DNA of 64,000 nt, taken from contig NZ_JAJAQI010000034.1 of NCBI RefSeq assembly GCF_020523605.1, forward strand, positions 1 through 64,000, in the 5' to 3' direction. The notes beneath the pieces were generated by a model, which saw nothing but the letters and a program-made list of their open reading frames with translations, was not told where the DNA came from and did no database searches. Below, one piece after another: positions 18,280-26,535 of this stretch (positions are counted from its first letter, which is position 1; each line of letters begins with the position of its first letter). The translations under genes were made by a program, and so were the position numbers. The stretch comes from Roseicella aerolata (GTDB lineage Bacteria > Pseudomonadota > Alphaproteobacteria > Acetobacterales > Acetobacteraceae).

Positions 18280-19602
18280 ATGCGCAGGCGGGCGGCAGCC
18301 TGGATCGCGATCTACCTGCTTCTGGTGCTTGCACCGCAGGCCGTGCTGCTGCTGGGCGAAGTGCCGCCCGGCCGGGAGTTCTGGTGGGATTTCTCCATGG
18401 CGCTTGGCTTCGCCGGCATGGCGATGATGGGCGTCCAGTTCGCCCTGACCGCAAGGCTGCGGCCTCTGACCGCGCCCTTCGGCATCGACATCATCTACCT
18501 GTTCCATCGCTACCTCGCCTGGATCGCGCTCGCCCTCGTCCTCGTGCATTTCGGGATCCTCTGGCTGGGCTACGAGGAGGCGCTCGGCCCGACGATTGAC
18601 CCGCGGGAGGCGCCCTGGGAACTGACGGCCGGGCGGGCGGCGCTGGTGCTGTTCGCGCTGGCGGTCATCACCTCGGAATGGCGCAAGCTGCTGCGCCTCG
18701 AATACGGGCTCTGGCGCTACGCCCATGTCGCCCTCGCCACGCTCGGCTTCGCCGCGGCGGTCGCGCATATCCTGGGCATCGGCTACTTCACCGCCGCGCC
18801 GGTCAAGCGCGTGCTGTGGCTTTCCGTCACGCTGGTCTGGGTGCTGCTGCTGGTCTGGGTGCGGGTGGCCAAGCCCTGGGAGCAGAAGCGGCATCCCTGG
18901 CGCGTCGTCGCGGTGCGGCCGGAGCGGAACGACACCTGGACCCTGGCGCTGGAGCCGGATGGCCATGCGGGCCTGAAGGGCTTCAGCCCCGGGCAATTCG
19001 CCTGGCTGACGCTGCGGGGCTCGCCCTTCGGGCTGCGCGAGCACCCCTTCTCCATCGCCTCGGCGCCCGAGGACCTGCCGCGCATCGAGTTCGGCATCAA
19101 GGCGCTTGGCGACTTCACCGGCCGGATCGGCGAGATCCGGCCGGGGGAGGTGGCCTATCTGGATGCCCCCTATGGCGTCTTCTCGATCGACCGCGTCCCC
19201 GACGCGGCGGGCTTCGTCGGTATCGTCGGCGGCATCGGGGTGACCCCGATGATGAGCATGCTGCGCAGCATGGCGGCGCGGGCCGACCGGCGACCGGTCT
19301 GGCTGTTCTACGGCAACAAGACCTGGGAGAAGGTCGTTTTCCGGGAGGAGCTCGAGGCGCTGCGGAGCCGCCTCGACCTCAGGCTGGTGCATATCCTGGA
19401 GGAGCCGCCGGAGGGCTGGCAGGGCGAGACCGGGCATGTGACGCGCGAATTGCTGGAGCGCCACCTGTCGCCCGAGCTGCGCCCGCGGCTGCACCATTTC
19501 CTGTGCGGCCCGCCGCCCATGACGGCGGCGGCGGAGAAGGCCCTGCACGAGCTCGGCCTCCCCGCCCACCGGGTGCAGACCGAGGTCTTCGAGCTTGTCT
19601 GA
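18280..19602 (+). CDS. Ferric reductase-like transmembrane flavocytochrome
   Basis: Membrane oxidoreductase of 440 residues starting at an ATG with GGAAGGAG seven bases upstream. Six membrane segments fill residues 5-195, with histidines placed for two haems (LFHRYLAW and VHFGI; WRYAHVAL and AAVAHILG). A ferredoxin-reductase-type module follows: FAD-binding REHPFSIAS near 250, NAD(P)-binding GGIGVTPMMSM near 315, and a C-terminal CGPPPM motif near 410. It would pass electrons from NAD(P)H across the membrane to a metal or other acceptor. The acceptor is unknown. A 28-residue membrane peptide may be co-transcribed. Confidence 0.9.
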   Translation: MRRRAAAWIAIYLLLVLAPQAVLLLGEVPPGREFWWDFSMALGFAGMAMMGVQFALTARLRPLTAPFGIDIIYLFHRYLAWIALALVLVHFGILWLGYEEALGPTIDPREAPWELTAGRAALVLFALAVITSEWRKLLRLEYGLWRYAHVALATLGFAAAVAHILGIGYFTAAPVKRVLWLSVTLVWVLLLVWVRVAKPWEQKRHPWRVVAVRPERNDTWTLALEPDGHAGLKGFSPGQFAWLTLRGSPFGLREHPFSIASAPEDLPRIEFGIKALGDFTGRIGEIRPGEVAYLDAPYGVFSIDRVPDAAGFVGIVGGIGVTPMMSMLRSMAARADRRPVWLFYGNKTWEKVVFREELEALRSRLDLRLVHILEEPPEGWQGETGHVTRELLERHLSPELRPRLHHFLCGPPPMTAAAEKALHELGLPAHRVQTEVFELV

Positions 19603-19710
19603 CCGGGCCGGCATGGCCGGCGCCATGGTTCAGGCAGGGCAATCCGCGGGCGAGCCGCCATTCGCGCCCCGTCCGTGCCGGGGCTTTCGGCCCCATGAGG
19701 AGAGGCATCG

Positions 19711-19797
19711 ATGCGCCGCAGGATCGCGTTCCGCCTGGCCATGCTCACCGGCGCCCTCGTCGTGCTGATGGCGTTCGGCTTCGCCGTGCTGCGGTAG
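19711..19797 (+). CDS. Small single-pass membrane peptide (28 residues)
   Basis: A short ORF with GAGGAGAGG six bases before its ATG. It reads MRRRIAFRLAML and then a hydrophobic segment TGALVVLMAFGFAVL, ending in Arg-TAG. The basic N-terminus followed by about 17 hydrophobic residues predicts one membrane helix. It sits 108 bp after the flavocytochrome gene on the same strand, so it could be a small partner subunit. Its TAG stop is also the outer edge of repeat R1. No family is recognised. The strong ribosome site is the main support. Confidence 0.5.
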   Translation: MRRRIAFRLAMLTGALVVLMAFGFAVLR

Positions 19798-19962
19798 AGC
19801 AGATCGCCTGAGGCCGTGAACGAGCGAAGGCGTGAATCCGCCCTGTCACCGGGAACCTGCAGCGGATGGCGCCATGCCTGGACGCCATCCGCTGGTGCTC
19901 CTTGTTTTTCGAGCAGATTCACGCTTCCGGACGTTCACGCCCGTCCGCGATCCGCTCTGGCC
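19797..19962 (+). repeat. Interspersed repeat R1, copy b (inverted partial plus full copy)
   Basis: Begins AGCAGATCGCCTGAGGCCG, a partial R1 in reverse orientation up to about 19842. It is followed from about 19861 by a nearly full forward copy (CAGCGGATGGCG, CATCCGCTGGTGCTCC, TTTTCGAGCAGA, GACGTTCACGCCCGTCC, GCGATCCGCTCT). Arrangement as an inverted pair resembles REP/BIME-type elements. It lies between the flavocytochrome unit and rph. Confidence 0.8.
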
Positions 19963-20017
19963 ATGGCGGGGCCTGCGCCCTTCCCCGGCTCTCCGCCCCC
20001 GTGCTAGGCCCCGCCGC

Positions 20018-20740
20018 ATGACCCGTCCTTCCGGCCGCGCCCCCGACGCGCTTCGCCATGTCGTCCTCGAGCCGGGCGTTGCCCGCCATGCCGAGGGTTC
20101 CTGCCGCATCCGCATGGGCAATACCGAGGTGCTCTGCACCGCCTCCGTCGAATCCCGCGTGCCGCCCTTCCTGCGCGGCAGCGGCCAGGGTTGGGTGACG
20201 GCGGAATACGGCATGCTCCCCCGCGCCACCCACACGCGGGGAGACCGGGAGGCGGCGCGCGGCAAGCAGTCCGGCCGGACGCAGGAGATCCAGCGGCTGA
20301 TCGGGCGCTCGCTGCGCGCCGTGACGGACCTGAAGGCGATGGGGGAGATGTCCATCACCCTCGATTGCGACGTGCTGACGGCCGATGGCGGCACCCGCTG
20401 CGCCAGCATCACCGGCGCCTGGGTGGCGCTGCACCTGGCATTCCGCCACTGCCTGAAGATGAACGTCATCGCCCATATGCCGCTGAAGGACCAGGTGGCG
20501 GGCGTCTCCTGCGGGCTGTGGCAGGGGGAGCCGGTGCTCGACCTCGACTATGACGAGGACAGCAAGGCCCAGGCGGATGCCAATTTCGTGCTGACGGGCA
20601 ATGGCGGCCTGGTCGAGGTGCAGGGCACCGCGGAGGGCGAGCCGTTCAGCGAGGCGCAGCTCATGTCCCTGCTGAAGCTTGCCCGGCACGGGACGGACCA
20701 GCTCTTCCGCCAGCAGCGCGCGGCCGTGGGCATCGGCTGA
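20018..20740 (+). CDS. rph: Ribonuclease PH
   Basis: Phosphorolytic 3'-5' exoribonuclease that trims tRNA 3' ends; hexameric, cytosolic. At 240 residues it has the family length. Signatures: [12 protein letters not shown] at the start, [12 protein letters not shown], a [17 protein letters not shown] phosphate/RNA-binding segment, [14 protein letters not shown], and [19 protein letters not shown]. The ATG at 20018 gives the expected N-terminus; the frame upstream is repeat R1 sequence. Its stop overlaps the next ATG (TGATG), giving the common alphaproteobacterial rph-rdgB pair. Confidence 0.95.
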   Translation: MTRPSGRAPDALRHVVLEPGVARHAEGSCRIRMGNTEVLCTASVESRVPPFLRGSGQGWVTAEYGMLPRATHTRGDREAARGKQSGRTQEIQRLIGRSLRAVTDLKAMGEMSITLDCDVLTADGGTRCASITGAWVALHLAFRHCLKMNVIAHMPLKDQVAGVSCGLWQGEPVLDLDYDEDSKAQADANFVLTGNGGLVEVQGTAEGEPFSEAQLMSLLKLARHGTDQLFRQQRAAVGIG

Positions 20741-21375
20741 TGCCGCACCGGCGCCTGGGACCGGGCCGGCTGGTCCTCGCCAGCCACAATGCCGGCAAGC
20801 TGCGGGAGGTCGCGGCGCTGGTCGCGCCGCATGGCATGCAGGTGGTCTCGGTGAAGGAGCTGGGCCTGCCGGAGCCGGCGGAGACGGAGAACAGCTTCCT
20901 CGGCAATGCCGCCATCAAGGCGCTGGCCGCGGCGCGCGCGGCCGGCCTGCCCGCGCTGGCGGATGACAGCGGCTTCTCCGTGGCGGCGCTGGGTGGCGAT
21001 CCGGGCGTGCGCACGGCGGACTGGGCGGAGCTGCCCGGCGGCGGGCGGGACTATGCCATGGCCATGGCGAAGGTGGCCGCGCTGGCAGGCGGCCATCCCG
21101 ATCGCCGCGCCTGGTTCACCTGCGCCCTCGTCCTCGCCTGGCCGGACGGCCATACGGAAGGGTTCGAGGGGAAGGTCCACGGCACCTGGGTCCACCCCCC
21201 GCGGGGCGAGCGCGGCTTCGGCTACGACCCGATGTTCATCCCGGACGGCCATGCCGAGACTTTCGGGCAGATGGACCCGGCGGAGAAGCACCGCATCAGC
21301 CACCGCGCCCGCGCCTTTGCCCAGCTGGCCGAAGCCTGCCTGCCCCGGCCTGGAGCGGATCGCGTTCAGAACTGA
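20740..21375 (+). CDS. rdgB: dITP/XTP pyrophosphatase (RdgB/HAM1)
   Basis: Cleans the nucleotide pool by hydrolysing dITP and XTP to monophosphates. The 211-residue product shows [11 protein letters not shown] (substrate loop), [21 protein letters not shown] (metal-binding Asp pair), [11 protein letters not shown] and [10 protein letters not shown]. The last seven residues (GADRVQN) and the stop codon are read from the first bases of repeat R1 copy c, so the native C-terminus has been replaced or extended by the repeat. Translationally coupled to rph. Confidence 0.95.
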   Translation: MPHRRLGPGRLVLASHNAGKLREVAALVAPHGMQVVSVKELGLPEPAETENSFLGNAAIKALAAARAAGLPALADDSGFSVAALGGDPGVRTADWAELPGGGRDYAMAMAKVAALAGGHPDRRAWFTCALVLAWPDGHTEGFEGKVHGTWVHPPRGERGFGYDPMFIPDGHAETFGQMDPAEKHRISHRARAFAQLAEACLPRPGADRVQN

Positions 21376-21454
21376 AGGCCAGTCCGCTGCAGGCCGTTGC
21401 CTGTAGGGCAGAGTCACGCGGCCGGGCGTTCACGCCCCTCCGCAATCCGCTCCA
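21354..21454 (+). repeat. Interspersed repeat R1, copy c, overlapping the rdgB stop
   Basis: Forward copy opening GGAGCGGATCGCGTTCAGAAC and closing CGCAATCCGCTCCA. The first 22 bases are in frame with rdgB and supply its final codons and TGA. The interior keeps GGGCAGAGTCACGCGGCC and GGGCGTTCACGCCCC. It sits 50 bp from the opposite-facing copy d, forming an inverted pair. Confidence 0.85.
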
Positions 21455-21505
21455 AAGCCGCTGTTGCCGAGGACCCGGCCAGATCCGGCGCGGCAGACCG
21501 CCCCC

Positions 21506-21610
21506 TAGAGCAGATCGCCGGCGGCCGTGAACGACCGAAGGCGTGACTCTGCTCGGAAAACAAGGAGCACCAGCGGATGAGCGTTCAGTTCTGAACGCAA
21601 TCCGCTGTAG
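21506..21610 (-). repeat. Interspersed repeat R1, copy d
   Basis: Reverse-orientation copy, opening on the + strand with TAGAGCAGATCGCCGGCGG and ending GAACGCAATCCGCTGTAG. Its hairpin arm AGCGGATGAGCGTTC pairs with GAACGCAATCCGCT. It pairs as an inverted neighbour with copy c and abuts the IS3 orfB remnant. Confidence 0.85.
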
Positions 21611-21614
21611 CTGA

Positions 21615-22010
21615 CGAGACGCCGTATTGCAGCCTGCGCAGCGGGTGCCGCGGTTGAAGGCTGGCCCTGCCAGACCGTGTCGCGCGGCCTGAAGCCGTGC
21701 CGCCCGATCAGCCGAGCTGCGTTGCAGGTCTCGCGGAACTCGAGCAGGACCTGGCGCGGCGTTTCGCCGGTGCCGAAGGGCCGCGCCCCGAGCAGCTTTT
21801 CCTGGCGGGTACAGATGAAGCGCTCCGCGCGGTCATTGCCCCCGGCGCAGGGGCGAAGGCGGACGAGCTCTCGATGCCGGGGAAGCGCAGCTCCGCCTGG
21901 AAGGCGGGGGACATGTGCTGGCTGCCCTGGCCGTGGGGGCTGGGAGGATCGAGCGGCGAGGACGGCACCTCCACCCTGGTCATCGTCCACTCGGCCAGCG
22001 CCGGGTTCAC
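21615..22010 (-). pseudogene. Decayed IS3-family transposase orfB (C-terminal part)
   Basis: Minus-strand remnant of an IS3-type integrase-core transposase. One frame carries GSQHMSPAFQAELRFPGIES followed by SAFAPAPG (about 22010 down to 21860). The match then changes frame to GNDRAERFICTRQEKLLG, TPRQVLLEFRETCNAARLIG and RHGFRPRDTVW (about 21850 down to 21660). In intact relatives these are one continuous C-terminus with the last catalytic Glu region. The frameshift and the missing 5' two-thirds show it is dead. It may share origin with the orfA relic at 11.8 kb. Confidence 0.7.
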
Positions 22011-22147
22011 CCTGCGGACGGCCCCGGCCGAGGCAAGCCGTTCCTGGCCGCACCCGGGGTAGGGGGAGGAGTTTCGCCCTGCGCGCGCTCAAATAAACTT
22101 GATATCAACTAATACGCGAGAAAGCGCCCTCCGGACAGGAGGGCATG

Positions 22148-23122
22148 ATGCTGACCGTAAGGATCTCCCAGGATGCGTGGCAGGGAAGCGCGCAGTACAC
22201 GATCACCGTCGACGGCACGCAGATCGGCGGCGTACGAACCGCGAACGCGTCGCACTCGGCCGGCAAGTACGACACCATCTCGATTCCCGGGATCGGCGCC
22301 GGGCCGCACAAGGTCGCCGTCAAGTTCCTGAACGACGCCTGGGGCGGCACGGCCGCCACTGACCGCAACCTCTATGTGGACGGGATCTATCTCGACGGCG
22401 TCAGCCAGGGCGTGAGCGCGAAGCTCAGCACCACCGGCACGCGGGACTTCAGCATCGGCACTAGCGGAGGGCAGGGCGTCGCCTATGTCGGCGAGCAGAT
22501 CCTGCCGGCCGGCTGGAAGCCGGACGTCGTGGAGTCCTTCAACAGCGGCAAGGGCATCTTCTCACACAGCTGGGGCCCCGGCGTGGACACCAGCGTGAAG
22601 GGCCAGCTCACCATCCGCTCGACCTGGGACGACAAGGACAGCGGCGCGATGGTCAAGCCGGCCGGCGCCGAGAAGGGCTTCGGCTACGGCCTCTACAGCT
22701 TCACCGTCAAAGCCGAGGGACATATCGGCCCCTATGCGCTGCTCTGGCCCAGCACCGACAAGTGGCCTGGCCCGGAGCTCGACGTGCTCGAGATCCTCTC
22801 GAACGGTCAGCCCTACAGCACCGTGCACTGGAAGAACGCGAGCGGCGGCGACAGCTACAGGAGCAATATGTGGAACGGCGTCGATGAGACGCAGAAGCAC
22901 ACCTACTCCCTGCTCTGGGAGCACGGGCGGCTGACAGGCTTCGTGGACGGCAAGCAGATGTGGACGACGACCAGCAATGTGCCGAAGGACTACGCCCATG
23001 GCGGCGAGAACCTGGCGCCGAGCCTCGGCATGCAGACCAGATGGAACAATGGCGAGCTGGGCGGGAAAAACTGGATCACGGCCTATGAGTTCTCCTATGC
23101 CGACATGAACCCGCTGGGCTGA
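22148..23122 (+). CDS. Family 16 glycoside hydrolase with N-terminal carbohydrate-binding domain
   Basis: Predicted beta-glucan-active enzyme, 324 residues from the second ATG at 22148, which is better spaced from AGGAGG than the ATG at 22145. Residues 1-105 resemble calcium-dependent xylan-binding modules (VRISQDAWQGSAQYTITVDG, then KVAVKFLNDAWGG and NLYVDGIYLDG). The C-terminal part is a GH16 beta-jelly-roll with the catalytic signature E210-L-D212-V-L-E215. No signal peptide is visible, so export, if any, would need a non-Sec route. Flanked upstream by transposase relics and downstream by a strong hairpin, it may be an acquired gene. Confidence 0.85.
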   Translation: MLTVRISQDAWQGSAQYTITVDGTQIGGVRTANASHSAGKYDTISIPGIGAGPHKVAVKFLNDAWGGTAATDRNLYVDGIYLDGVSQGVSAKLSTTGTRDFSIGTSGGQGVAYVGEQILPAGWKPDVVESFNSGKGIFSHSWGPGVDTSVKGQLTIRSTWDDKDSGAMVKPAGAEKGFGYGLYSFTVKAEGHIGPYALLWPSTDKWPGPELDVLEILSNGQPYSTVHWKNASGGDSYRSNMWNGVDETQKHTYSLLWEHGRLTGFVDGKQMWTTTSNVPKDYAHGGENLAPSLGMQTRWNNGELGGKNWITAYEFSYADMNPLG

Positions 23123-23128
23123 TCCCGA

Positions 23129-23158
23129 CCCGGGCTGCCCGAAGCGCGGCAGCCCGGG
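23129..23158 (+). terminator. Hairpin after the GH16 gene
   Basis: Perfect 11-bp stem CCCGGGCTGCC / GGCAGCCCGGG with an eight-base loop, starting six bases after the GH16 stop. No U-run follows, so it may be a weak intrinsic terminator or an mRNA 3'-end stabiliser. Confidence 0.6.
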
Positions 23159-23457
23159 CTCCGCTCCGACGGCGCGGCACTACAGCCGTGGATTCAAGGC
23201 CGGGACGGAGGCGGCTCGAACCGGTGGCTGGCCGGATGGGAGGCAGGCGGGCCCGCGACGCATGGCGGCGTCCAGGCTTTCCCCACCGGAAAGCCCCGGG
23301 TCGATGAGGGCCGGCAGCCTGCCTCCACCATCCCGCAGGCGCCTGGATAAGCACGCGAACCCGAACAGGATCCCTGTCAGCTCGGTGGAGAACACGGCCG
23401 CCGATGCGCGCAGTGTTTCTGGTATAGCCGGACCCCAGGGCAGGCCGGGGGAGCGGG
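23159..23457. other. Gap before a hypothetical gene
   Basis: About 300 bp with no recognisable coding, RNA or repeat sequence. It presumably carries the promoter of the following gene. Confidence 0.4.
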
Positions 23458-23922
23458 ATGCACGAGGGAGACGTACAAGGCCCGGGCGCGATACCTGAGG
23501 CGTCAGCATGCTTCGTGGTGGTCGTTCAGGGCTCCACGCCCTGGGCCGGCGTGGTCGAAGGCATCGATGGCGTGAAGGAGGCGCTTCTGCAGGTCCTCTG
23601 GAAGGATCCCGGCGAGGCGGCGCTCGAGGCGGTCGCGTCCCTCCTCTCGTCGCTGGAGGAGCCGGCGGCATGGGCCAGGCACGGCTCTGGTGATGGCCGG
23701 CCCTACTGGCACTGCTGGTTCGGGTATGAGCGGGGCTCGGTTACGATCCAGCGCCTGACCGTGCCGCTGCAGTCAGAGGTGGCCATGCGCCGGTTGCGTT
23801 CCACCCTGGGCGAGATCACCGGCGTGCTGGCCGATTGCGCCGAGGAACTCCGGCAGCTCACGAATGCCGCGGCCCGGGCGGGGGCTTTCACACCGCGCCA
23901 TCCCGGTCAGGGCTCCGCCTGA
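23458..23922 (+). CDS. Hypothetical protein, 154 residues
   Basis: Soluble, acidic protein with no family that I recognise. The start is supported by GGGGGAG four bases before the ATG. It has a compact central region with GRPYWHCWFGYERG, flanked by two predicted amphipathic helices (about 45-70 and 105-140). The C-terminal 15 residues look disordered. It stands alone between the GH16 gene and the molybdopterin enzyme. Codon use is like its neighbours. A real gene is likely but function is unknown. Confidence 0.55.
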   Translation: MHEGDVQGPGAIPEASACFVVVVQGSTPWAGVVEGIDGVKEALLQVLWKDPGEAALEAVASLLSSLEEPAAWARHGSGDGRPYWHCWFGYERGSVTIQRLTVPLQSEVAMRRLRSTLGEITGVLADCAEELRQLTNAAARAGAFTPRHPGQGSA

Positions 23923-24085
23923 GGCGCCGGATCAGCGAACCGGGGCGAGGCGCCCCTGCCTGCCATGCCGCCCCCGTTCCGCGTCCATGCCGCCTTGCGG
24001 GCGACCGCTCAGCCTCCCTCCCCGCCGTTGCCCTAAGGCCGGCGCGTGCCGATCATCGCCCGGGCATCAGGAAGGACCGTCCATC

Positions 24086-26386
24086 ATGACCCGGTCGGTG
24101 ATCGGCGACGCGCCCAGGCGCTCGGAGGACCTGCGCTTCGTGACCGGCCAGGGGGCCTATCTCGACGACCTGCCCATGGGCAGGCTCGCCCATGCCGTCC
24201 TCCTGCGGTCGCCGCACGCCCATGCGGGTATCGACCGGATCGAGACCGCCGCCGCCCTTGCCGCACCCGGCGTGCTGGCGGTGCTGACGGCCGCCGATGC
24301 CAGGGCCGATGGCCTGCAGCCGCTGCGACCGACGGTCGAGGTCAATGCCCATACCGGCGAGCCCTTCGCCTTCCTGCCGCAGCCCCTGCTGGCCGAGGGC
24401 AAGGTGCGCCATGTCGGAGAGCCCGTGGCCCTGGTGGTCGCCGAGACCAGGACCCAGGCCCTGGACGCCGCCGAACTGATCGAGGTCACCTATACCGTCC
24501 TGCCGGCCGTCACCACCGCCGAGGCCGCGCGTGCGCCCGGCGCGCCGCAGATCGCCGAGGGCGTGCCCGGGAACACCTGCCTCGACTGGCACTGGGGCGA
24601 CCAGGCGGCGGTGGAGGCGGCCTTCGCGGGCGCGGCGCACCGGGTCTCGGCCCGGCTGCACAACCATCGCGTCGTCACCAGCCCGATGGAGCCGCGCGGC
24701 GTGATCGGCGCCTGGGACGCCGCAGCCGGGCGCTACACGGTCACCCTCTCCAGCCAGAACATCCATGCCAACCGCGACCAGGCAGCCCGCGCGCTGGGGG
24801 TGCCGCCCGCCGCCATGCGCTTCCTCGCCCCGGATGTGGGCGGCGGCTTCGGCGCGAAGAACTTCGCCTATGCCGAGCACGCCCTGATCCCCTGGGCGGC
24901 ACGCCGGGTCGAGCGGCCGGTGAAGTGGATCGCCACCCGGGCGGAAGCCTTCCTGAGCGACCACCAGGCGCGCGACCATCTGGCGGAGGCGGAGCTGGCC
25001 CTGGATGCCGAGGGCCGCTTCCTGGCGCTGCGCGTCCGCAGCGATGCCAATATCGGCGCCTACCTGATCGGCGGCACGGGCGCGGTGCAGACCAACCAGT
25101 ACGTCCACCTCCAGGGCAGCGTCTATGCGATCCCGGCCGTTGCCCTGCAGGTCCGGGCGGTCCTGACGAACACCGTGCCGGTCGGCGTCACCCGCTCGCC
25201 CGGCTATGCCGAGGCCATCAATCTTCTGGAACGCCTGATCGACATCGCCGCGCGCCGGTGCGGCTTCGACCGCATGGCCCTGCGGCGGCGCAATTTCGTG
25301 CCCCCGGACGCGATGCCGATGGTGACGGCCGCCGGGATCACGGTCGATAGCGGCCGCTTCCGGGAGAGCTTCGACCGGGCGCTGCTGCTGGCCGACCTGC
25401 CGGGCTTCGCCGCGCGCCGCGCGGCCAGCGCGGCGCAGGGGAAGCTGCGGGGCCTCGGCTTCGCCTATCACATCAAGGGCACCGGCGGATCGCCGCAGGA
25501 GAATGTCGAGATCCGCTTCGAGGCCGACGGCAGCATCTCCCTGGTCACCGGGACCCAGACGATCGGCCAGGGACACGAGACGACCTTCCCGCAGATCCTC
25601 GCCGACCGGCTTGGCGTGCCGAATGCGCTGATCCGGCTGCGGCAGGGGGATACCGACCTGATCCCGACCGGCGGCGGCCATGGCAGCTCGCGCGCCACCT
25701 ATATGGGCGGGACCGCGATCTGGCATGCGGCCAAGACGGTCATCGCCAAGGGCAGGCGCATCGCCGCGGCGACGCTCGGCGCCACGGAGGCCGAGCTGCG
25801 CTTCGAGGCGGGCGTGTTCTCCATCCCCGGCGGCAACCGGGCGATCGGCCTGATGGAGGCTGCGGCGCTGGCGCGGGAGGCCGGGACGCCGCTGGACACC
25901 TACCACCACTGGACGCGCGAGCACATGACATTCCCGAACGGCGCGCATGTGGTGGAGGTGGAGATCGAGCGCGAGACGGGAGCCGTCGCGCTGGTCCGGC
26001 ATGCGGCCGTCGATGATTACGGCGTGCTGGTGAATCCGGTCATCGCCGCCGGCCAGGCGCATGGCGCCATGGCGCAGGGGGCCGGCCAGGCCCTGCTGGA
26101 GCAGGCGGTCTACGATCCCGCTTCGGGGCAGCCATTGACCGGCTCCTTCCTGGACTACGCCCTGCCCCGCGCCGCCGACCTGCCCTCCTTCGTGCTCGAC
26201 TTCCATGCCTCCCGCTGCACGACCAACCCGCTGGGGGTGAAGGGCGCGGGCGAGGCGGCGGTCGGCGGGATCTTCCCCGCCATCGGCAACGCGATCCTGG
26301 ATGCGCTGGCGCCCCTCGGGGTGACACGCTTCGATGGGCCGGCGACGCCCGAGCGGATCTGGCAGGCGATGCGCAACCCGGCCTGA
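24086..26386 (+). CDS. Xanthine dehydrogenase-family molybdopterin-binding (large) subunit
   Basis: Molybdenum hydroxylase large subunit, 766 residues. It starts with the CoxL/XdhB-type IGDAPRRSEDLRFVTGQGAYLDD and has the Moco-binding GGGFGAKN region near 250. A substrate-channel region and QGHETTFPQILADRLG follow, and the conserved GVKGAGEAAVGG near 715 supplies the catalytic glutamate. Such subunits normally act with a 2Fe-2S subunit and a FAD subunit, or in a two-subunit form; neither lies beside it here. The ATG has AGGAAGGA ten bases upstream. Substrate (CO, purine, aldehyde or N-heterocycle) cannot be assigned. Confidence 0.9.
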   Translation: MTRSVIGDAPRRSEDLRFVTGQGAYLDDLPMGRLAHAVLLRSPHAHAGIDRIETAAALAAPGVLAVLTAADARADGLQPLRPTVEVNAHTGEPFAFLPQPLLAEGKVRHVGEPVALVVAETRTQALDAAELIEVTYTVLPAVTTAEAARAPGAPQIAEGVPGNTCLDWHWGDQAAVEAAFAGAAHRVSARLHNHRVVTSPMEPRGVIGAWDAAAGRYTVTLSSQNIHANRDQAARALGVPPAAMRFLAPDVGGGFGAKNFAYAEHALIPWAARRVERPVKWIATRAEAFLSDHQARDHLAEAELALDAEGRFLALRVRSDANIGAYLIGGTGAVQTNQYVHLQGSVYAIPAVALQVRAVLTNTVPVGVTRSPGYAEAINLLERLIDIAARRCGFDRMALRRRNFVPPDAMPMVTAAGITVDSGRFRESFDRALLLADLPGFAARRAASAAQGKLRGLGFAYHIKGTGGSPQENVEIRFEADGSISLVTGTQTIGQGHETTFPQILADRLGVPNALIRLRQGDTDLIPTGGGHGSSRATYMGGTAIWHAAKTVIAKGRRIAAATLGATEAELRFEAGVFSIPGGNRAIGLMEAAALAREAGTPLDTYHHWTREHMTFPNGAHVVEVEIERETGAVALVRHAAVDDYGVLVNPVIAAGQAHGAMAQGAGQALLEQAVYDPASGQPLTGSFLDYALPRAADLPSFVLDFHASRCTTNPLGVKGAGEAAVGGIFPAIGNAILDALAPLGVTRFDGPATPERIWQAMRNPA

Positions 26387-26404
26387 TGCCTCATCCCGAT
26401 CGCA

Positions 26405-26535
26405 CGGCTTCCTCAGCCATGGCCGGCGGTCGTGCGGGCGGCATGACTCTCTCGTTGGGCGCGCAGCCGCCACGCCAACCCAGCGCGCGATACGCGCCGC
26501 GGAAGGTCAGGACTTGCCGCGGCGCGTATCAGGCG
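26405..26535 (-). repeat. Interspersed repeat R2, copy a, at a convergent junction
   Basis: About 125 bp. Read on the minus strand it starts GCCTGATACGCGCCGCGG and ends near GCCGGCCATGGCTGAGG, with GGTTGGCGTGGCGGC and GCGCGCCCAAC between. A 14-bp perfect stem (26489-26502 with 26517-26530, GATACGCGCCGCGG) forms a strong hairpin in both directions. The TGA in its first bases is the stop codon of the MFS gene. Relatives lie at 31380-31518 and 34365-34500. Confidence 0.85.

Noticed and set aside
24053-26473. An 806-codon minus-strand frame over the molybdopterin subunit
   Set aside because: Shadow of the real gene; low-complexity translation.
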